The notes: generated from the sequence alone by a model not told the origin. A stretch of 64,000 nucleotides of DNA from Eubacteriales bacterium (GCA_030531505.1 JAUNNH010000004.1:1-64000), one strand, 5' to 3'; shown: positions 27,656 through 37,635, numbered from the stretch's first letter. A program made the numbers and translations.

Positions 27656-27684
27656 TTGCTTTTGTGCCGCTCCTTTGCTATAAT
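27656..27684 (+). promoter_or_regulatory. rpsT promoter
   Basis: TTGCTT (27656-27661), 17-bp spacer and consensus TATAAT (27679-27684), 46 bp upstream of the start codon. Confidence 0.85.
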
Positions 27685-27730
27685 CTCTAAACGCGAGTGA
27701 ATCTTTATAGGAGGAGGTGGCAAATAACGC

Positions 27731-27994
27731 ATGGCCAACATTAAATCTTCTGCCAAGAGAGACGTTAAGTCCAAGGAGCTTCGGGCCAAGAATCGTGCTG
27801 ACAAGACCGAGCTTAAGACCATGATGAAAAAGTTTGACGCAGCTGTTGCCGATGGCAACCGCGAGACAGCCGTCAGTGCCTATAAAGTTGCTGTTAAGAC
27901 TGTTGACCGCGCAGCCGGCAAGGGCCTGCTGCACAAGAACAACGCAGCTCACAAGAAGTCTGCGATGGCGAACAAGCTCAACGAGATGGCGTAA
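27731..27994 (+). CDS. rpsT: 30S ribosomal protein S20
   Basis: An 87-residue basic helical protein binding the bottom of 16S rRNA. The opening MANIKSSAKRDVKS and the segment VKTVDRAAGKGLLHKNNAAHKKSAMANKLN are diagnostic. The ribosome site GGAGGAGGTGG is strong but about 10 nt from the ATG. It is monocistronic, with its own consensus promoter and terminator, divergent from gpr. Confidence 0.97.
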   Translation: MANIKSSAKRDVKSKELRAKNRADKTELKTMMKKFDAAVADGNRETAVSAYKVAVKTVDRAAGKGLLHKNNAAHKKSAMANKLNEMA

Positions 27995-28012
27995 AATCCG
28001 TCGGCAACATAC

Positions 28013-28040
28013 AAGGGACGCAGGAAACTGCGTCCCTTTG
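28013..28040 (+). terminator. rpsT terminator
   Basis: AAGGGACGCAG (28013-28023) pairs with 28028-28038 around a GAAA loop. A short T-run (CTTTG) is part of the 3' arm. Confidence 0.75.
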
Positions 28041-28132
28041 CCGTTTCCGGGTATCCTTAACACTTTGTTTGCTTGAATTCGGCGCCCGTCTGTTGTAAGA
28101 TGAACGCGATATCTCTAGTGAGGAGAGGACAC

Positions 28133-29017
28133 ATGAAAAAGCTGATGCTCGTCATCAACCCCGCCGCCGGGCGCGGCGGCTATAAATACAACCTGCCTGA
28201 CGCGCTGCACACGCTCGACAGGGGCGGCTACCGCACGACGCTCTTCTTTACCGGCGCCCGCGGCGAGGCCACGGATTTCGTCCGGGAACACGGAAAGGAC
28301 TACGACGTCGTTACCTGCATCGGCGGCGACGGGACGCTGAGCGAGGTGATCGGCGGCCTGATGGCACTGGAGAATCCGCCGAAGCTCGGCTACTTCCCCA
28401 TGGGCACGGCCAACGATGTCGCTACGACCCTGAACCTTCCGAAGAACGACAGCCTCGCCGCGGCGCAGCGGCTGGTGAACGGCGCGCCGCACCCCTTTGA
28501 CGTCGGCGGTTTCGGGAAGGAGTACTTCGCGTATATCGCCGCCTTCGGCGCCTTCACCGAGGTGAGCTATTCGACCCCGCAGGACCAGAAGCGGGCGCTG
28601 GGTCATCTGGCCTATGTGCTCCAGGGCGCGGCGGCGCTCGGGAAGATCGAGACCTATCACACCGTCGTGGAATACGACGGCGGCGTGATCGAGGACGATC
28701 TGCTCTACGGCAGCCTCTCGAACTCCACCTCGGTGGCGGGCATCGTCCGGCTGAACGAGAAGCTGGTCGGCCTCGGCGACGGCATGAGCGAGCTCGTGCT
28801 GGTGAAGGACCCCAAGACCGTGGCGGCCTTCGGGGAGATCGTGGAGAGTGTGCTTTCCCAGCGCTACGACAGCGACAAGTTGCTGATCCTTCACACGAAG
28901 AAGGCGACATTCCACTTTGAAAAGCCGGTGCCCTGGACGCGCGACGGCGAGGACGGCGGTGCCCACCAGGACGTGGAGCTCTGCAACTATGCGGCCCCGA
29001 TCGAGTTTATTTTCTGA
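28133..29017 (+). CDS. Diacylglycerol/lipid kinase family protein
   Basis: A 294-residue member of the DagK/YegS lipid kinase family, which phosphorylates diacylglycerol or related lipids. Visible motifs are the N-terminal LVINPAAGRGG and the nucleotide loop CIGGDGTLSEVIGGL, followed by GYFPMGTANDVA. The ATG at 28133 follows GAGGAGAGG by 7 nt; an upstream in-frame start at 28073 lacks support. It stands alone between rpsT and asnS. Whether the substrate is diacylglycerol (DgkB role) or another lipid cannot be told. Confidence 0.88.
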   Translation: MKKLMLVINPAAGRGGYKYNLPDALHTLDRGGYRTTLFFTGARGEATDFVREHGKDYDVVTCIGGDGTLSEVIGGLMALENPPKLGYFPMGTANDVATTLNLPKNDSLAAAQRLVNGAPHPFDVGGFGKEYFAYIAAFGAFTEVSYSTPQDQKRALGHLAYVLQGAAALGKIETYHTVVEYDGGVIEDDLLYGSLSNSTSVAGIVRLNEKLVGLGDGMSELVLVKDPKTVAAFGEIVESVLSQRYDSDKLLILHTKKATFHFEKPVPWTRDGEDGGAHQDVELCNYAAPIEFIF

Positions 29018-29156
29018 TCGGCTCCGCCGGAAAAGGAAGGCGTCGGCCTTCCTTTTTGCTTGCAAAAACAGGCTGTCCTGTATATAATAGAAAAATCCGG
29101 GCGCACCGGGGAATATGCGCGCCGGGAATGACGGCGCAAAGAAAGGACGAGTGCCA

Positions 29157-30551
<1,395 letters not shown>

Positions 30552-30561
30552 TTGAGAAAAC

Positions 30562-30590
30562 GGGGCGGTCACTCGACCGCCCCTTGTTTT
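30562..30590 (+). terminator. asnS terminator
   Basis: GGGGCGGTC (30562-30570) pairs with GACCGCCCC (30575-30583), then TTGTTTTT. Confidence 0.88.
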
Positions 30591-30603
30591 TCCGGAGAAT
30601 TCT

Positions 30604-32181
30604 ATGAAACGAAAGACTTTTTTATGGCTCGCGATCCTGCTGCTCCTGCTGGCTGTCGCCTGCGCCCTTGTTGCCCTGCGCATGGGGCCGGGAAGCGAAG
30701 ACGCCGTCCCCATCATGGTGAAGCTGGGGCTGCAGCGGCCCGACCCGAGCGAGGCCATCGCCGCTCTTACCGTGCCCGAGCCTCTTACACAGCCCGAGAC
30801 CGAGGGCGGCAAGCGTATCCTTTCGGCTCTGCAGGCGGTGTGCGCCCTTACCCCGGAAGGGGAATGCCGGGTCGAAGGGGACGAGGCTGTACAGATGTTC
30901 CGCCTGACACGGCTGGACACGGCCGCGCTGCGGGCCGACCTGATCGCGGCGCTGACCGCGCGGCTGCAGAACTGGGTGGACGCCGCCGCCCGCGGCAGCG
31001 AGGTCTATACCGACGAACAGGCCATCCGCCCCGAACTACTGGAGCCGGCTTTCCTTGAGGAGCTGGACGCGGCGCTGAACGCCTCCCGCTATCCAGAGGA
31101 GCTTAACTTGGAACTCGCGCTCCATTATGAGGACGGTGTCTGGGTCCCGAATGAGATGAATCTTACACAGATGCTCTACCTTCTGCAGATGGGAAACCCG
31201 GACGCGATGGCGGGATCCCTTTTCGCCCTGACGAGCGAGGCCCTGCCCTATCTGCCGGTGCGCTATCGGATCGCCGAGGACGCGCTGGCCGGTCCGGTGC
31301 CGAATCCCGATTGCTTTGGCGAGACCGACGACCCCGCGGTGATCGAGGCGCTGCTGCAGCGCCCCGAGGCACAGACCCTGATCGGCGGGCAGACGCTCTG
31401 CTGGAACGCTGGGCTTGAGCGCTTCCCGGGCTCCTCGATCCAGTACTATCTGGACGAGACGATCCTGGCCCTCTGCTGGCAGGAGGTCGAGGCCCGCGGC
31501 GTCGGGACCTTCTCGGAGGTCTTCGTGGCGGACGGCTCGCAGCTTCGCCGCAAGATCGCCGGGGACGCGCCCTTCGATCTGCACTTTGAGACCTGCAGCC
31601 AGTTTGCGCTGGACACCCACGCCGTGCTCGCCGTGGGCGGTGATTTCTACCACCACGGGCGCGCCTGCGGCATCTCCGTCTACCAGCGGGAGATCTGCCG
31701 CTTCGAGCCGGAGACCTGCGACGTCTGCTATATTACGGCGGACGGGGACATGCTCTTCAGCTACCGCGGGCAGTTCACGAGCGAGGACGAGGCGCGGCAG
31801 TTCATCGCGGACAACGACGTGCTTTTCTCGCTGGTTTTCGGTCCGGTCCTGATCGACGACGGCGTGGACGTGACCCCGGCGAGCTATGCCTGGGGCGAGA
31901 TCGACGACGACTACGCCCGCAGCGCCATCGGCCTGCTCGGACGGCACCACTACCTGACCATGAACATCAATTGCGGCCAGGGGCAGTACTATTACCTCGC
32001 CACGCTTCGCCAGGCGGCGGACGCGATGATCCGGCGCGGCTGCGTCAAGGCCTATACGCTCGACGGCGGCCAGACCGCCACGACGGTCTTCAACGGCCGG
32101 CTCATCAACCCCGTGCAGTTCGGCTGGGAAAAAGACATCAGCGATATCATCTATTTCGCTACCGCGATGCCGAACGAGTAA
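30604..32181 (+). CDS. Membrane-anchored protein with NAGPA-like phosphodiester glycosidase domain
   Basis: A 525-residue protein with an N-terminal hydrophobic anchor (~7-26, LWLAILLLLLAVACALVAL) and an extracytoplasmic remainder. Residues ~30-270 are an unrecognised region. Residues ~290-520 look like the phosphodiester glycosidase (NAGPA) fold: FAVGGDFYHH-type segment (LAVGGDFYHHGRACG), FGPVLIDDGV, and the late KAYTLDGGQTATTVFNGRLIN, where family members have N/LDGGGS before a backbone-binding turn. Such proteins act on glycan phosphodiesters in the envelope. It starts 20 bp after the asnS terminator and ends in a long bidirectional terminator. Substrate unknown. Confidence 0.72.
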   Translation: MKRKTFLWLAILLLLLAVACALVALRMGPGSEDAVPIMVKLGLQRPDPSEAIAALTVPEPLTQPETEGGKRILSALQAVCALTPEGECRVEGDEAVQMFRLTRLDTAALRADLIAALTARLQNWVDAAARGSEVYTDEQAIRPELLEPAFLEELDAALNASRYPEELNLELALHYEDGVWVPNEMNLTQMLYLLQMGNPDAMAGSLFALTSEALPYLPVRYRIAEDALAGPVPNPDCFGETDDPAVIEALLQRPEAQTLIGGQTLCWNAGLERFPGSSIQYYLDETILALCWQEVEARGVGTFSEVFVADGSQLRRKIAGDAPFDLHFETCSQFALDTHAVLAVGGDFYHHGRACGISVYQREICRFEPETCDVCYITADGDMLFSYRGQFTSEDEARQFIADNDVLFSLVFGPVLIDDGVDVTPASYAWGEIDDDYARSAIGLLGRHHYLTMNINCGQGQYYYLATLRQAADAMIRRGCVKAYTLDGGQTATTVFNGRLINPVQFGWEKDISDIIYFATAMPNE

Positions 32182-32220
32182 AAAAGATTCCGCTTTCCGA
32201 TGGAAAGCGGAATCTTTTTT
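32181..32220. terminator. Bidirectional terminator between the NAGPA-like gene and the ABC permease
   Basis: A perfect 18-bp stem AAAAAGATTCCGCTTTCC (32181-32198) pairs with 32202-32219 around a 3-nt loop, with A/T tracts on both sides for both convergent genes. Confidence 0.92.
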
Positions 32221-32222
32221 TC

Positions 32223-33056
32223 TTACGCCAGGTTCAGGCCCCGGCGCAGACTCAGAGTCGTAGCGAAATAGAGCAGTGCGCCCTGCAGCAGCTCGACACC
32301 GAGGGAGAAGAGAAGCAGCCGCCGCATATAGAACAGCAGCATCGCAACGTCTCCATTTTCGACGGTGAGTGTGGCCAGATCGTGCAGCCGGAAGCCCAGG
32401 AGATTGGTCAGCAGGCTCATCACAAAGCTGAGCGCCACGAAGAAGACGATGCTGAGCAGGATCTTGTCCTTGCTGAACATGTGGCCCATGGACATGGCCG
32501 CGTAGAAGTGCAGGGAGCTCGCGATCGAACCGACCAGGACCAGCGCGATGAACTCGGCGCAGAAGAGGGTGATGTCTCCGGAGCGGATGCCCTGCGAGGC
32601 GAGCATCTCTCTGACCTCGGCCCAGCTTGGCAGCTGCGCGAGAATCTCGCTGATGTTTGTGCCGGACTGGATCAACGCCGTCAGGAAGACGATCAGCATG
32701 ATGAGCAGGCCGGTCGCGAGGAACCAGACCAGGGAGACGATCAGCTTGGACCAGACCAGGCCGTGGACGCTCACCGGCAGGGTGTGCATCAAATAGCCCT
32801 CGTCCTTGAGAAGGTTGCGGTAGAAGCGGGTGACCATCAGCCAGAGCGTCACGATCAGCGCGCCGAAGATGGCGGCTCCGAAGAAGACGAGCACCAGGAC
32901 AGCGAGGATGCGCAGCACGGTATTATTGCCGGCGCTCGAGTCGAGCAGGCGGATGGAGAAATTGGCGAGCACGCTGAGGATCAGCAGCGCCCCGAAGACC
33001 GGCAGCATGATCCGTCCGGTGGCGCGGAATTCCTGTTTCAAAAGTTTGCTTAGCAT
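32223..33056 (-). CDS. ABC transporter permease subunit
   Basis: A 277-residue integral membrane protein of about six helices (for example ILAVLVLVFFGAAIFGALIVTLWLM and IVFFVALSFVMSLL). No signature motif beyond hydrophobicity is evident. It overlaps the ATPase gene start by 7 bp and belongs to a GntR-ATPase-permease operon like the Bacillus ytr systems. Transport direction and substrate are unknown; such systems are often linked to cell-envelope stress. Confidence 0.8.
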   Translation of the reverse strand: MLSKLLKQEFRATGRIMLPVFGALLILSVLANFSIRLLDSSAGNNTVLRILAVLVLVFFGAAIFGALIVTLWLMVTRFYRNLLKDEGYLMHTLPVSVHGLVWSKLIVSLVWFLATGLLIMLIVFLTALIQSGTNISEILAQLPSWAEVREMLASQGIRSGDITLFCAEFIALVLVGSIASSLHFYAAMSMGHMFSKDKILLSIVFFVALSFVMSLLTNLLGFRLHDLATLTVENGDVAMLLFYMRRLLLFSLGVELLQGALLYFATTLSLRRGLNLA

Positions 33057-33745
33057 TTGAACACCTCCCGGAAATACTGGTCCACGCTCTTGCCCTTCTC
33101 CTCGCGGATGCTGTCCACGTCGGACTGGAGCAGGATCTGACCGTTCTGAATGAAGATCACCTCGTCCAGCACCTGCTCCACATCGGCGATCAGATGCGTG
33201 GAGATCACGACGGCGGCCTCGGGGTTATAGTTGCGGATGATGGTGTCGAGGATGTAATCCCGGGTGGCCGGGTCCACGCCGCCGATGGGCTCGTCGAGCA
33301 GGTAGAGCTTGGCCCGGCGGCTCATGACCAGGATGAGCTGTACCTTTTCGCGCGTGCCCTTGGACATCTGCTTGACCTTCTGCGCGGGGTCGAGACCGAG
33401 CCGCGCGAGCATCTCCTCGGCGCGGGCGCGGTCAAAGTCCGCGTAAAAGTCTTCAAAGAAGTCCATCAGCTGCTTCGGGCACATCCAGTCCGGCAGATAC
33501 TCCTTGTCGGGGAGATAGCTCACGATGGCCTTGCTCTTCGGACCGGGGGCTTCCCCGTCGATGAGGATCTCCCCATCGGACGGTGTCAGCAGGCCGTTGG
33601 CCAGCTTGATCAGGGTGGTCTTGCCGCTGCCGTTCGGCCCAAGCAGGCCGATCACCCGGCCCGGCTCGATGCTCAGGTTCACGTTGTCCAGCGCCGCGGT
33701 CTTCCCGAAGCGCTTGCTCAGGTCTATGCATTCCAAAATCGGCAT
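33050..33745 (-). CDS. ABC transporter ATP-binding protein (YtrB-like)
   Basis: A 231-residue nucleotide-binding subunit. Walker A GLLGPNGSGKTTLIKLANG, a degenerate signature KQMSKGTREKVQLILVMSR (MSKGTR in place of LSGGQ), Walker B LYLLDEPIGGVDPATR and the switch His in VISTHLIADVE are visible. The SKG-type signature is common in YtrB/EcsA-like exporters. It starts 2 bp after the GntR gene and overlaps the permease gene. Confidence 0.9.
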   Translation of the reverse strand: MPILECIDLSKRFGKTAALDNVNLSIEPGRVIGLLGPNGSGKTTLIKLANGLLTPSDGEILIDGEAPGPKSKAIVSYLPDKEYLPDWMCPKQLMDFFEDFYADFDRARAEEMLARLGLDPAQKVKQMSKGTREKVQLILVMSRRAKLYLLDEPIGGVDPATRDYILDTIIRNYNPEAAVVISTHLIADVEQVLDEVIFIQNGQILLQSDVDSIREEKGKSVDQYFREVFKC

Positions 33746-33747
33746 AT

Positions 33748-34104
33748 CTACGCCTCCTCCTTTAACAGGGCGATGATCTCCGCCCGTTCATAGCCCAGCT
33801 TTTTCATGGCGTCCAGAAAAGCCGCCAGCTGCCCCTGGGCAAGGGCCCGCTTGGTCTCGTCGATCACGTTCGTATCCTCCGTTACATAGCGTCCGCTCGT
33901 ACGCTGGGAAAAGACCAGCCCCTGGCGCTCGAGCTCCTGCAGCGCCCGCTGCAGGGTGTTGGGGTTGACGCCCGCCTCCGCGGCCATGTCCCGGACGGAG
34001 TTGAGGCGCATCCCCGGAGCGAAGACGCCCGACACGATCGCAAGCTTGATCTGCTCGATCAGCTGGGAATAGATCGGCAGATCATTCCGAAAGTCCCAAG
34101 TCAT
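33748..34104 (-). CDS. GntR-family regulator, YtrA subfamily
   Basis: A 118-residue repressor. An N-terminal winged helix opens DLPIYSQLIEQIKLAIVSG and carries NSVRDMAAEAGVNPNTLQRALQELERQGLV. The short C-terminal helical dimerisation tail (~50 residues) is typical of the YtrA subfamily, which usually controls an adjacent ABC transporter. The ATG at 34104 follows AAAGGAGGTG by 6 nt; the longer frame to 34125 is ignored. A 20-bp palindrome over its own promoter is the likely operator. Confidence 0.9.
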   Translation of the reverse strand: MTWDFRNDLPIYSQLIEQIKLAIVSGVFAPGMRLNSVRDMAAEAGVNPNTLQRALQELERQGLVFSQRTSGRYVTEDTNVIDETKRALAQGQLAAFLDAMKKLGYERAEIIALLKEEA

Positions 34105-34125
34105 GCGGCACCTCCTTTGTGTCAC

Positions 34126-34145
34126 TGTATTAAGCGATTAGTACA
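34126..34145. promoter_or_regulatory. GntR/YtrA-type operator
   Basis: A near-perfect palindrome TGTAtTAAgcgaTTAgTACA: arms TGTA-n-TAA and TTA-n-TACA are fully symmetric. It overlaps the -10 element and transcription start of the GntR operon, so binding would block initiation. Confidence 0.8.
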
Positions 34146-34171
34146 ATAACACATGTGCGCCCGGCTGTCAA
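34143..34171 (-). promoter_or_regulatory. Promoter of the GntR-ABC operon
   Basis: On the minus strand, TTGACA (34166-34171), 17-bp spacer and TATTGT (34143-34148). Confidence 0.8.
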
Positions 34172-34291
34172 TAGCTTTTTTGAAAAAAATATGTTTGGAG
34201 GAAAAGGCTGCGGTTTTGTGTTCTCTTTAAGACGCCGGACAGCTCCGTTTGGGATGTGGAAATCCAAAAGCGTTTCGTGTATAATAGCCAA

Positions 34292-34538
34292 GGTGTCCGC
34301 ATTCCCGTTTTCGGGCCGGATCGCCCCGTCGGGAAGCGGTCCGCCGAAGAGCCTGCTGTGCCGGCACTCATAAAGAGGAGACTGGGATCCATCATGAAAC
34401 ATACATCGAAGACGGGGCCTGTGTCTCCCGCAGATGCGGAGGATCATGACCTCGCCGCGTATGAAGAGATAATAAAAATGAGGCAAACGAACACAGGGGA
34501 TGTGAAAACCTTTTTCACATCCCCTGTGTTCGTTTCAG
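34292..34538 (+). ncRNA. Candidate stand-alone structured small RNA (about 245 nt)
   Basis: TATAAT (34280-34285), with a TGGAAA -35-like element 17 bp upstream, predicts a start near 34292. The early transcript can fold into a CCCG-TTTT-CGGG hairpin and a CGGATCGC/GCGGTCCG stem enclosing CCC/GGG. It ends in a 24-bp perfect stem (34485-34508 with 34512-34535). No gene of the same strand follows, so it is not a leader. A 75-codon frame from the ATG at 34394 reads through the terminator and into antisense of argS, so a protein product is doubtful. I do not recognise it as 6S, SRP, tmRNA or RNase P RNA. The rest of the gap (34172-34262) holds nothing I can identify. Confidence 0.5.
34485..34535. 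terminator. 24-bp perfect-stem terminator between the RNA candidate and argS
   Basis: The left arm begins AAACGAACACAGGGG and the right arm ends CCCTGTGTTCGTTT, with a 3-nt loop. It lies 55 bp past the argS stop as well, so it may terminate both convergent transcripts. The stem is unusually long. Confidence 0.85.
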
Positions 34539-34589
34539 TTCCCCGCCCGCTGCGGCCGGGGCCTGTGCAAGCTGTCCCGTATACGGTGC

Positions 34590-36329
34590 TCACATCTTCT
34601 CCGGAGCGGAGACGCCGATGATCGAGAGCGAGAGCGCGATCACGCGTCGCGTGCAGTCGGCCAGGAGCAGCCGGGCGTTCAGGATATCCTCCTCCGCGCC
34701 CTTTAGACGGCAGGCGGTGTAGAAGCGGTGGAAGCGCGCGGCGAGCTCGGTCACATACTTGTTGATGCGGCTGGGATCGTAGCTCTGCGCGGCGAGGCGG
34801 ATCTCCTCGGGCAGGGCGGCGAGCTGCTTGATGAGCTCGTGCTCGGCGGGCTCTGTCAGCAGCGCGGCGTCGGCCTCGGCCGGGACGGGATGCCCCTCGG
34901 CGGCGAGCGTCGCGAGCAGGCTGCAGATGCGCGCGTGGGCGTACTGCACGTAGTAGACCGGGTTTTCGCTGTCCTGCCGGACGGCGAGCTCGAGATCGAA
35001 CTCCACCGGGCTCTCGGGCCGGGAGTTGAAGAAATAGCGGGCGGCGTCCACCGGGATCTCATCGAGCAGGTCGGTGAGGGAGATGGCCTTGCCGGTGCGC
35101 TTGGACATGCGCACGACCTCGCCGTTGCGCGTGAGCTTCACGAGCTGCATCAGCACGATGTCGAGCCGGTGCTCGCCGTCGAGATCGAGCGCGTCGAGCG
35201 CGCCCTTGAGCCGGGCGACGTGGCCGTGATGGTCGGCGCCCCAGACGTTGATGGCCTTGTCGAAGGAGCGCTCGGCGAGCTTGTTGCGGTGGTAGGCGAT
35301 ATCGGAGGCGAAGTAGGTGTAGAAGCCGTTGGCGCGGCGCAGCACGTCGTCCTTGAGCTCGAGCTTTTCGATCTCCTCCTCGCTCTTCCCCTGCCGCCGC
35401 AGCTTTTCGGCGAGGATGCGGGAGGTGGCGAGCCAGAGCGCGCCGTCCTTTTCGTAGGTGTAGCCGCGCTCGGTGAGCAGGCGCACGGTCTCGGCCACAT
35501 AGCCGCTTTCATGCAGCGTGGACTCGAAGAACCAGCGGTCGTACTCGATGCCGTAGCGGCGCAGATCGCTCTGCATCTTGGGGATATTGCGCTCAAGGCC
35601 GAAGGCGGCCATGGCGGCGTGGCGCTCCGCTATGGGCTTATCCAGCCAGTCCTCGCCCTTCTCGGCGCGGAAGGCCGCGGCGAGCTCGCGGATATCGTCC
35701 CCGTGGTAGCCGTCCTCCGGGAAGGCGACGGCGTCCTCACCGAGGAGGAGCTGCTGATAGCGCGCGTCGATGGAGGAGGCGAACTTCTCGATCTGGTTGC
35801 CCGCGTCGTTGACGTAGAACTCGCGCCAGACCCGGTAGCCTGCGCGGTCGAGCACGCTCGCGAGCGCGTCGCCCAGCACGCCGCCGCGGGCGTTGCCCAT
35901 GTGCATGGGGCCGGTGGGGTTGGCGGAGACGAACTCCACCATCACGCTCCTGCCCTGCCCCTCGTCGAGCCGGCCATAGTCCTCGCCCTCCTCACGCACG
36001 GCGCCGAGTACGTCGGCGTACCAGCGGGGGGAAAGGCGGAAGTTCAAAAAGCCGGGACCGGCGGCCTCGAGGGAAGAAAACCAAGTGCCCTCCAGCGCGG
36101 CGTTGGCGATGAGCGTGTCCGCGATCTTGCGCGGGGCCATGTGCAGTGCGCGGGCGCCCGCCATGGCGTGGTTTGCGGCGAAGTCGCCGTTGGCGCTGTC
36201 CTTCGGGATCTCCACCGTGCCGGTGAGCTCCGCCCCGGCGGGCAGCTCGCCCTTCTCCGCGGCCCGGCGATACGCGGCCTGCAGGATCTCGTTGACGCTG
36301 TCTTTCGCAGCCTGGATCATATTTGCCAT
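34590..36329 (-). CDS. argS: Arginine--tRNA ligase
   Basis: A 579-residue class I synthetase. The HIGH-type motif is in NPTGPMHMGNARGGVLGD and the KMSKS-like motif in VVRMSKRTGKAISL. A DALR anticodon-binding domain ends the protein (FHRFYTACRL, SLSIIGVSAPEKM). The N-terminal additional domain recognising the tRNA D-loop occupies ~1-100. It is the last gene of the murI-DUF1934-argS operon, 6 bp after the DUF1934 gene. Confidence 0.96.
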   Translation of the reverse strand: MANMIQAAKDSVNEILQAAYRRAAEKGELPAGAELTGTVEIPKDSANGDFAANHAMAGARALHMAPRKIADTLIANAALEGTWFSSLEAAGPGFLNFRLSPRWYADVLGAVREEGEDYGRLDEGQGRSVMVEFVSANPTGPMHMGNARGGVLGDALASVLDRAGYRVWREFYVNDAGNQIEKFASSIDARYQQLLLGEDAVAFPEDGYHGDDIRELAAAFRAEKGEDWLDKPIAERHAAMAAFGLERNIPKMQSDLRRYGIEYDRWFFESTLHESGYVAETVRLLTERGYTYEKDGALWLATSRILAEKLRRQGKSEEEIEKLELKDDVLRRANGFYTYFASDIAYHRNKLAERSFDKAINVWGADHHGHVARLKGALDALDLDGEHRLDIVLMQLVKLTRNGEVVRMSKRTGKAISLTDLLDEIPVDAARYFFNSRPESPVEFDLELAVRQDSENPVYYVQYAHARICSLLATLAAEGHPVPAEADAALLTEPAEHELIKQLAALPEEIRLAAQSYDPSRINKYVTELAARFHRFYTACRLKGAEEDILNARLLLADCTRRVIALSLSIIGVSAPEKM

Positions 36330-36335
36330 ATCTCT

Positions 36336-36779
36336 TTACTCTCCCATTTGTTGGATCGTGATCGAAAACCTGTTGCGCGCCACCACGGCGTGCTCCATGT
36401 CCACCACGTAGTCGATCTCCACCTTGCCGCCGTGTTCGTTCACGCTCTGGCGGATGCTGCGGGTGTCCACGCCCATGGTCGCCTGGCCGAAGGGGGTGGA
36501 ATAGAGGAAGGAGCTCTTGCTCCCCTCCTTGAAGATCATCCGGCTCTGCACGGTCCCGGCGCGGTCCACGACCACCTGATCGGGGAGGATCGTCACGCTC
36601 GTGCGGGTGCCCTCGAGCCCGGTAACCTCGCTCTCCTGATAACTCAGGCAGGCGACCTGGTCCTGAAACAGGTACTGCCCGTCGGTGAAAAACTCCAGGC
36701 TGTCCGGCTCTTCATCGTCATAACCGTTGACGCTGTGGAAGGAGATCCAGACGTCCTTCGGGTCTTTTTTCTTTTTCAT
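36336..36779 (-). CDS. DUF1934 (YwiB-like) beta-barrel protein
   Basis: A 147-residue small lipocalin/calycin-like barrel protein of unknown function. Segments WISFHSVNGYDDEEPDSLEFF, YLFQDQVACLSYQESEVTGLEGTRTSVTI and MEHAVVARNRFSITIQ fit the family. As in Bacillus (ywiB-argS), it directly precedes argS, a conserved pairing. Five lysines follow the initiating Met region. It is cotranscribed with murI. Confidence 0.82.
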   Translation of the reverse strand: MKKKKDPKDVWISFHSVNGYDDEEPDSLEFFTDGQYLFQDQVACLSYQESEVTGLEGTRTSVTILPDQVVVDRAGTVQSRMIFKEGSKSSFLYSTPFGQATMGVDTRSIRQSVNEHGGKVEIDYVVDMEHAVVARNRFSITIQQMGE

Positions 36780-36800
36780 GTGGTGTCTCCTTTTGCTGAA

Positions 36801-37607
36801 TCAGACGCTCCAGACCGGCAGCGCCTCGACCGGGCTGCCGAGCGGCCGGCCGAGCAGCCGGACGGCGGCACGCTCAAAAACGGCCGGGTAGCCGGAGGTG
36901 AAGAAACGCTCGCCCCCGCTGCCGCCGCCCGTGAGACCCTCGCGGACGAGATAGTCCCGCAGCTGCGCCGCGCCGCAGGCACTGGCGCTGACAGTCCGGA
37001 CAGACGGTCCGAGATAGGCGCGCACCGCCTCATCAACGATGCCGTAGTGCGTACAGCCGTAGAGCAGGCCCTGCGCCCCGGCGCGTCTCACGGGACCGAG
37101 GTATTCCTCGATCGCGTCGCGCAGCGGTATGTCGTCCGGCGCGGTATGACCGCTTTCAATGAGTGGAACGAAGGCGGGACAGGGGATGGACAGGATCTCG
37201 CGCCCCGGGCAGCGCGCCTTGAGCGCGCGTGCGAAAGCACCGCTGTCGATGCTGGCCTGGGTGGCGATCACGGCGAGCGGCCCCTCACCGGGGATCTGCG
37301 CCATGGCCTCCACGCTCGCGTGGAGGACGCCGAAGCAGGGGATCGGGTAGCGGTCCAGCAGGTCGGCTGCCGTGCTGGAGAGCGTCCCGCAAGCCACAAA
37401 AATGGCCTTGACATCAAAGCCGGCCATAAAATCCAGATTCTGCTGCCCCATCCGGCGCAGCTGCTCTTTCGGGCGGCCGCCGTAGGGCATGCGCCCCGTG
37501 TCACCGAAAAAGATCAGATCCTCCTCCGGCAGAAGTGCGCGCAGGGCCTGCAGCCCCGTCAGTCCGCCCAGGCCGGAGTCTATAATACCGATCGGTCGAG
37601 TATCCAT
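36801..37607 (-). CDS. murI: Glutamate racemase
   Basis: A 268-residue enzyme making D-glutamate for peptidoglycan. The opening GIIDSGLGGLTGLQAL contains the catalytic Asp of GVFDSGVGG. The first catalytic Cys is in VACGTLSS (ACNTAS in most homologues, here Asn to Gly) and the second in YGCTHYGIV. The ribosome site AAGGAG precedes the ATG. Its promoter lies at 37636-37664. The ACG variant is a divergence from the canonical motif, but both cysteines are kept. Confidence 0.9.
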   Translation of the reverse strand: MDTRPIGIIDSGLGGLTGLQALRALLPEEDLIFFGDTGRMPYGGRPKEQLRRMGQQNLDFMAGFDVKAIFVACGTLSSTAADLLDRYPIPCFGVLHASVEAMAQIPGEGPLAVIATQASIDSGAFARALKARCPGREILSIPCPAFVPLIESGHTAPDDIPLRDAIEEYLGPVRRAGAQGLLYGCTHYGIVDEAVRAYLGPSVRTVSASACGAAQLRDYLVREGLTGGGSGGERFFTSGYPAVFERAAVRLLGRPLGSPVEALPVWSV

Positions 37608-37635
37608 GCTTGAACTCCTTCTATACAGACAACTT

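Noticed and set aside
34394..34621. 75-codon ORF in the small RNA candidate
   Set aside because: It reads through both arms of the terminator and into antisense argS; ribosome-site spacing is 12-13 nt. Kept only as a possibility.
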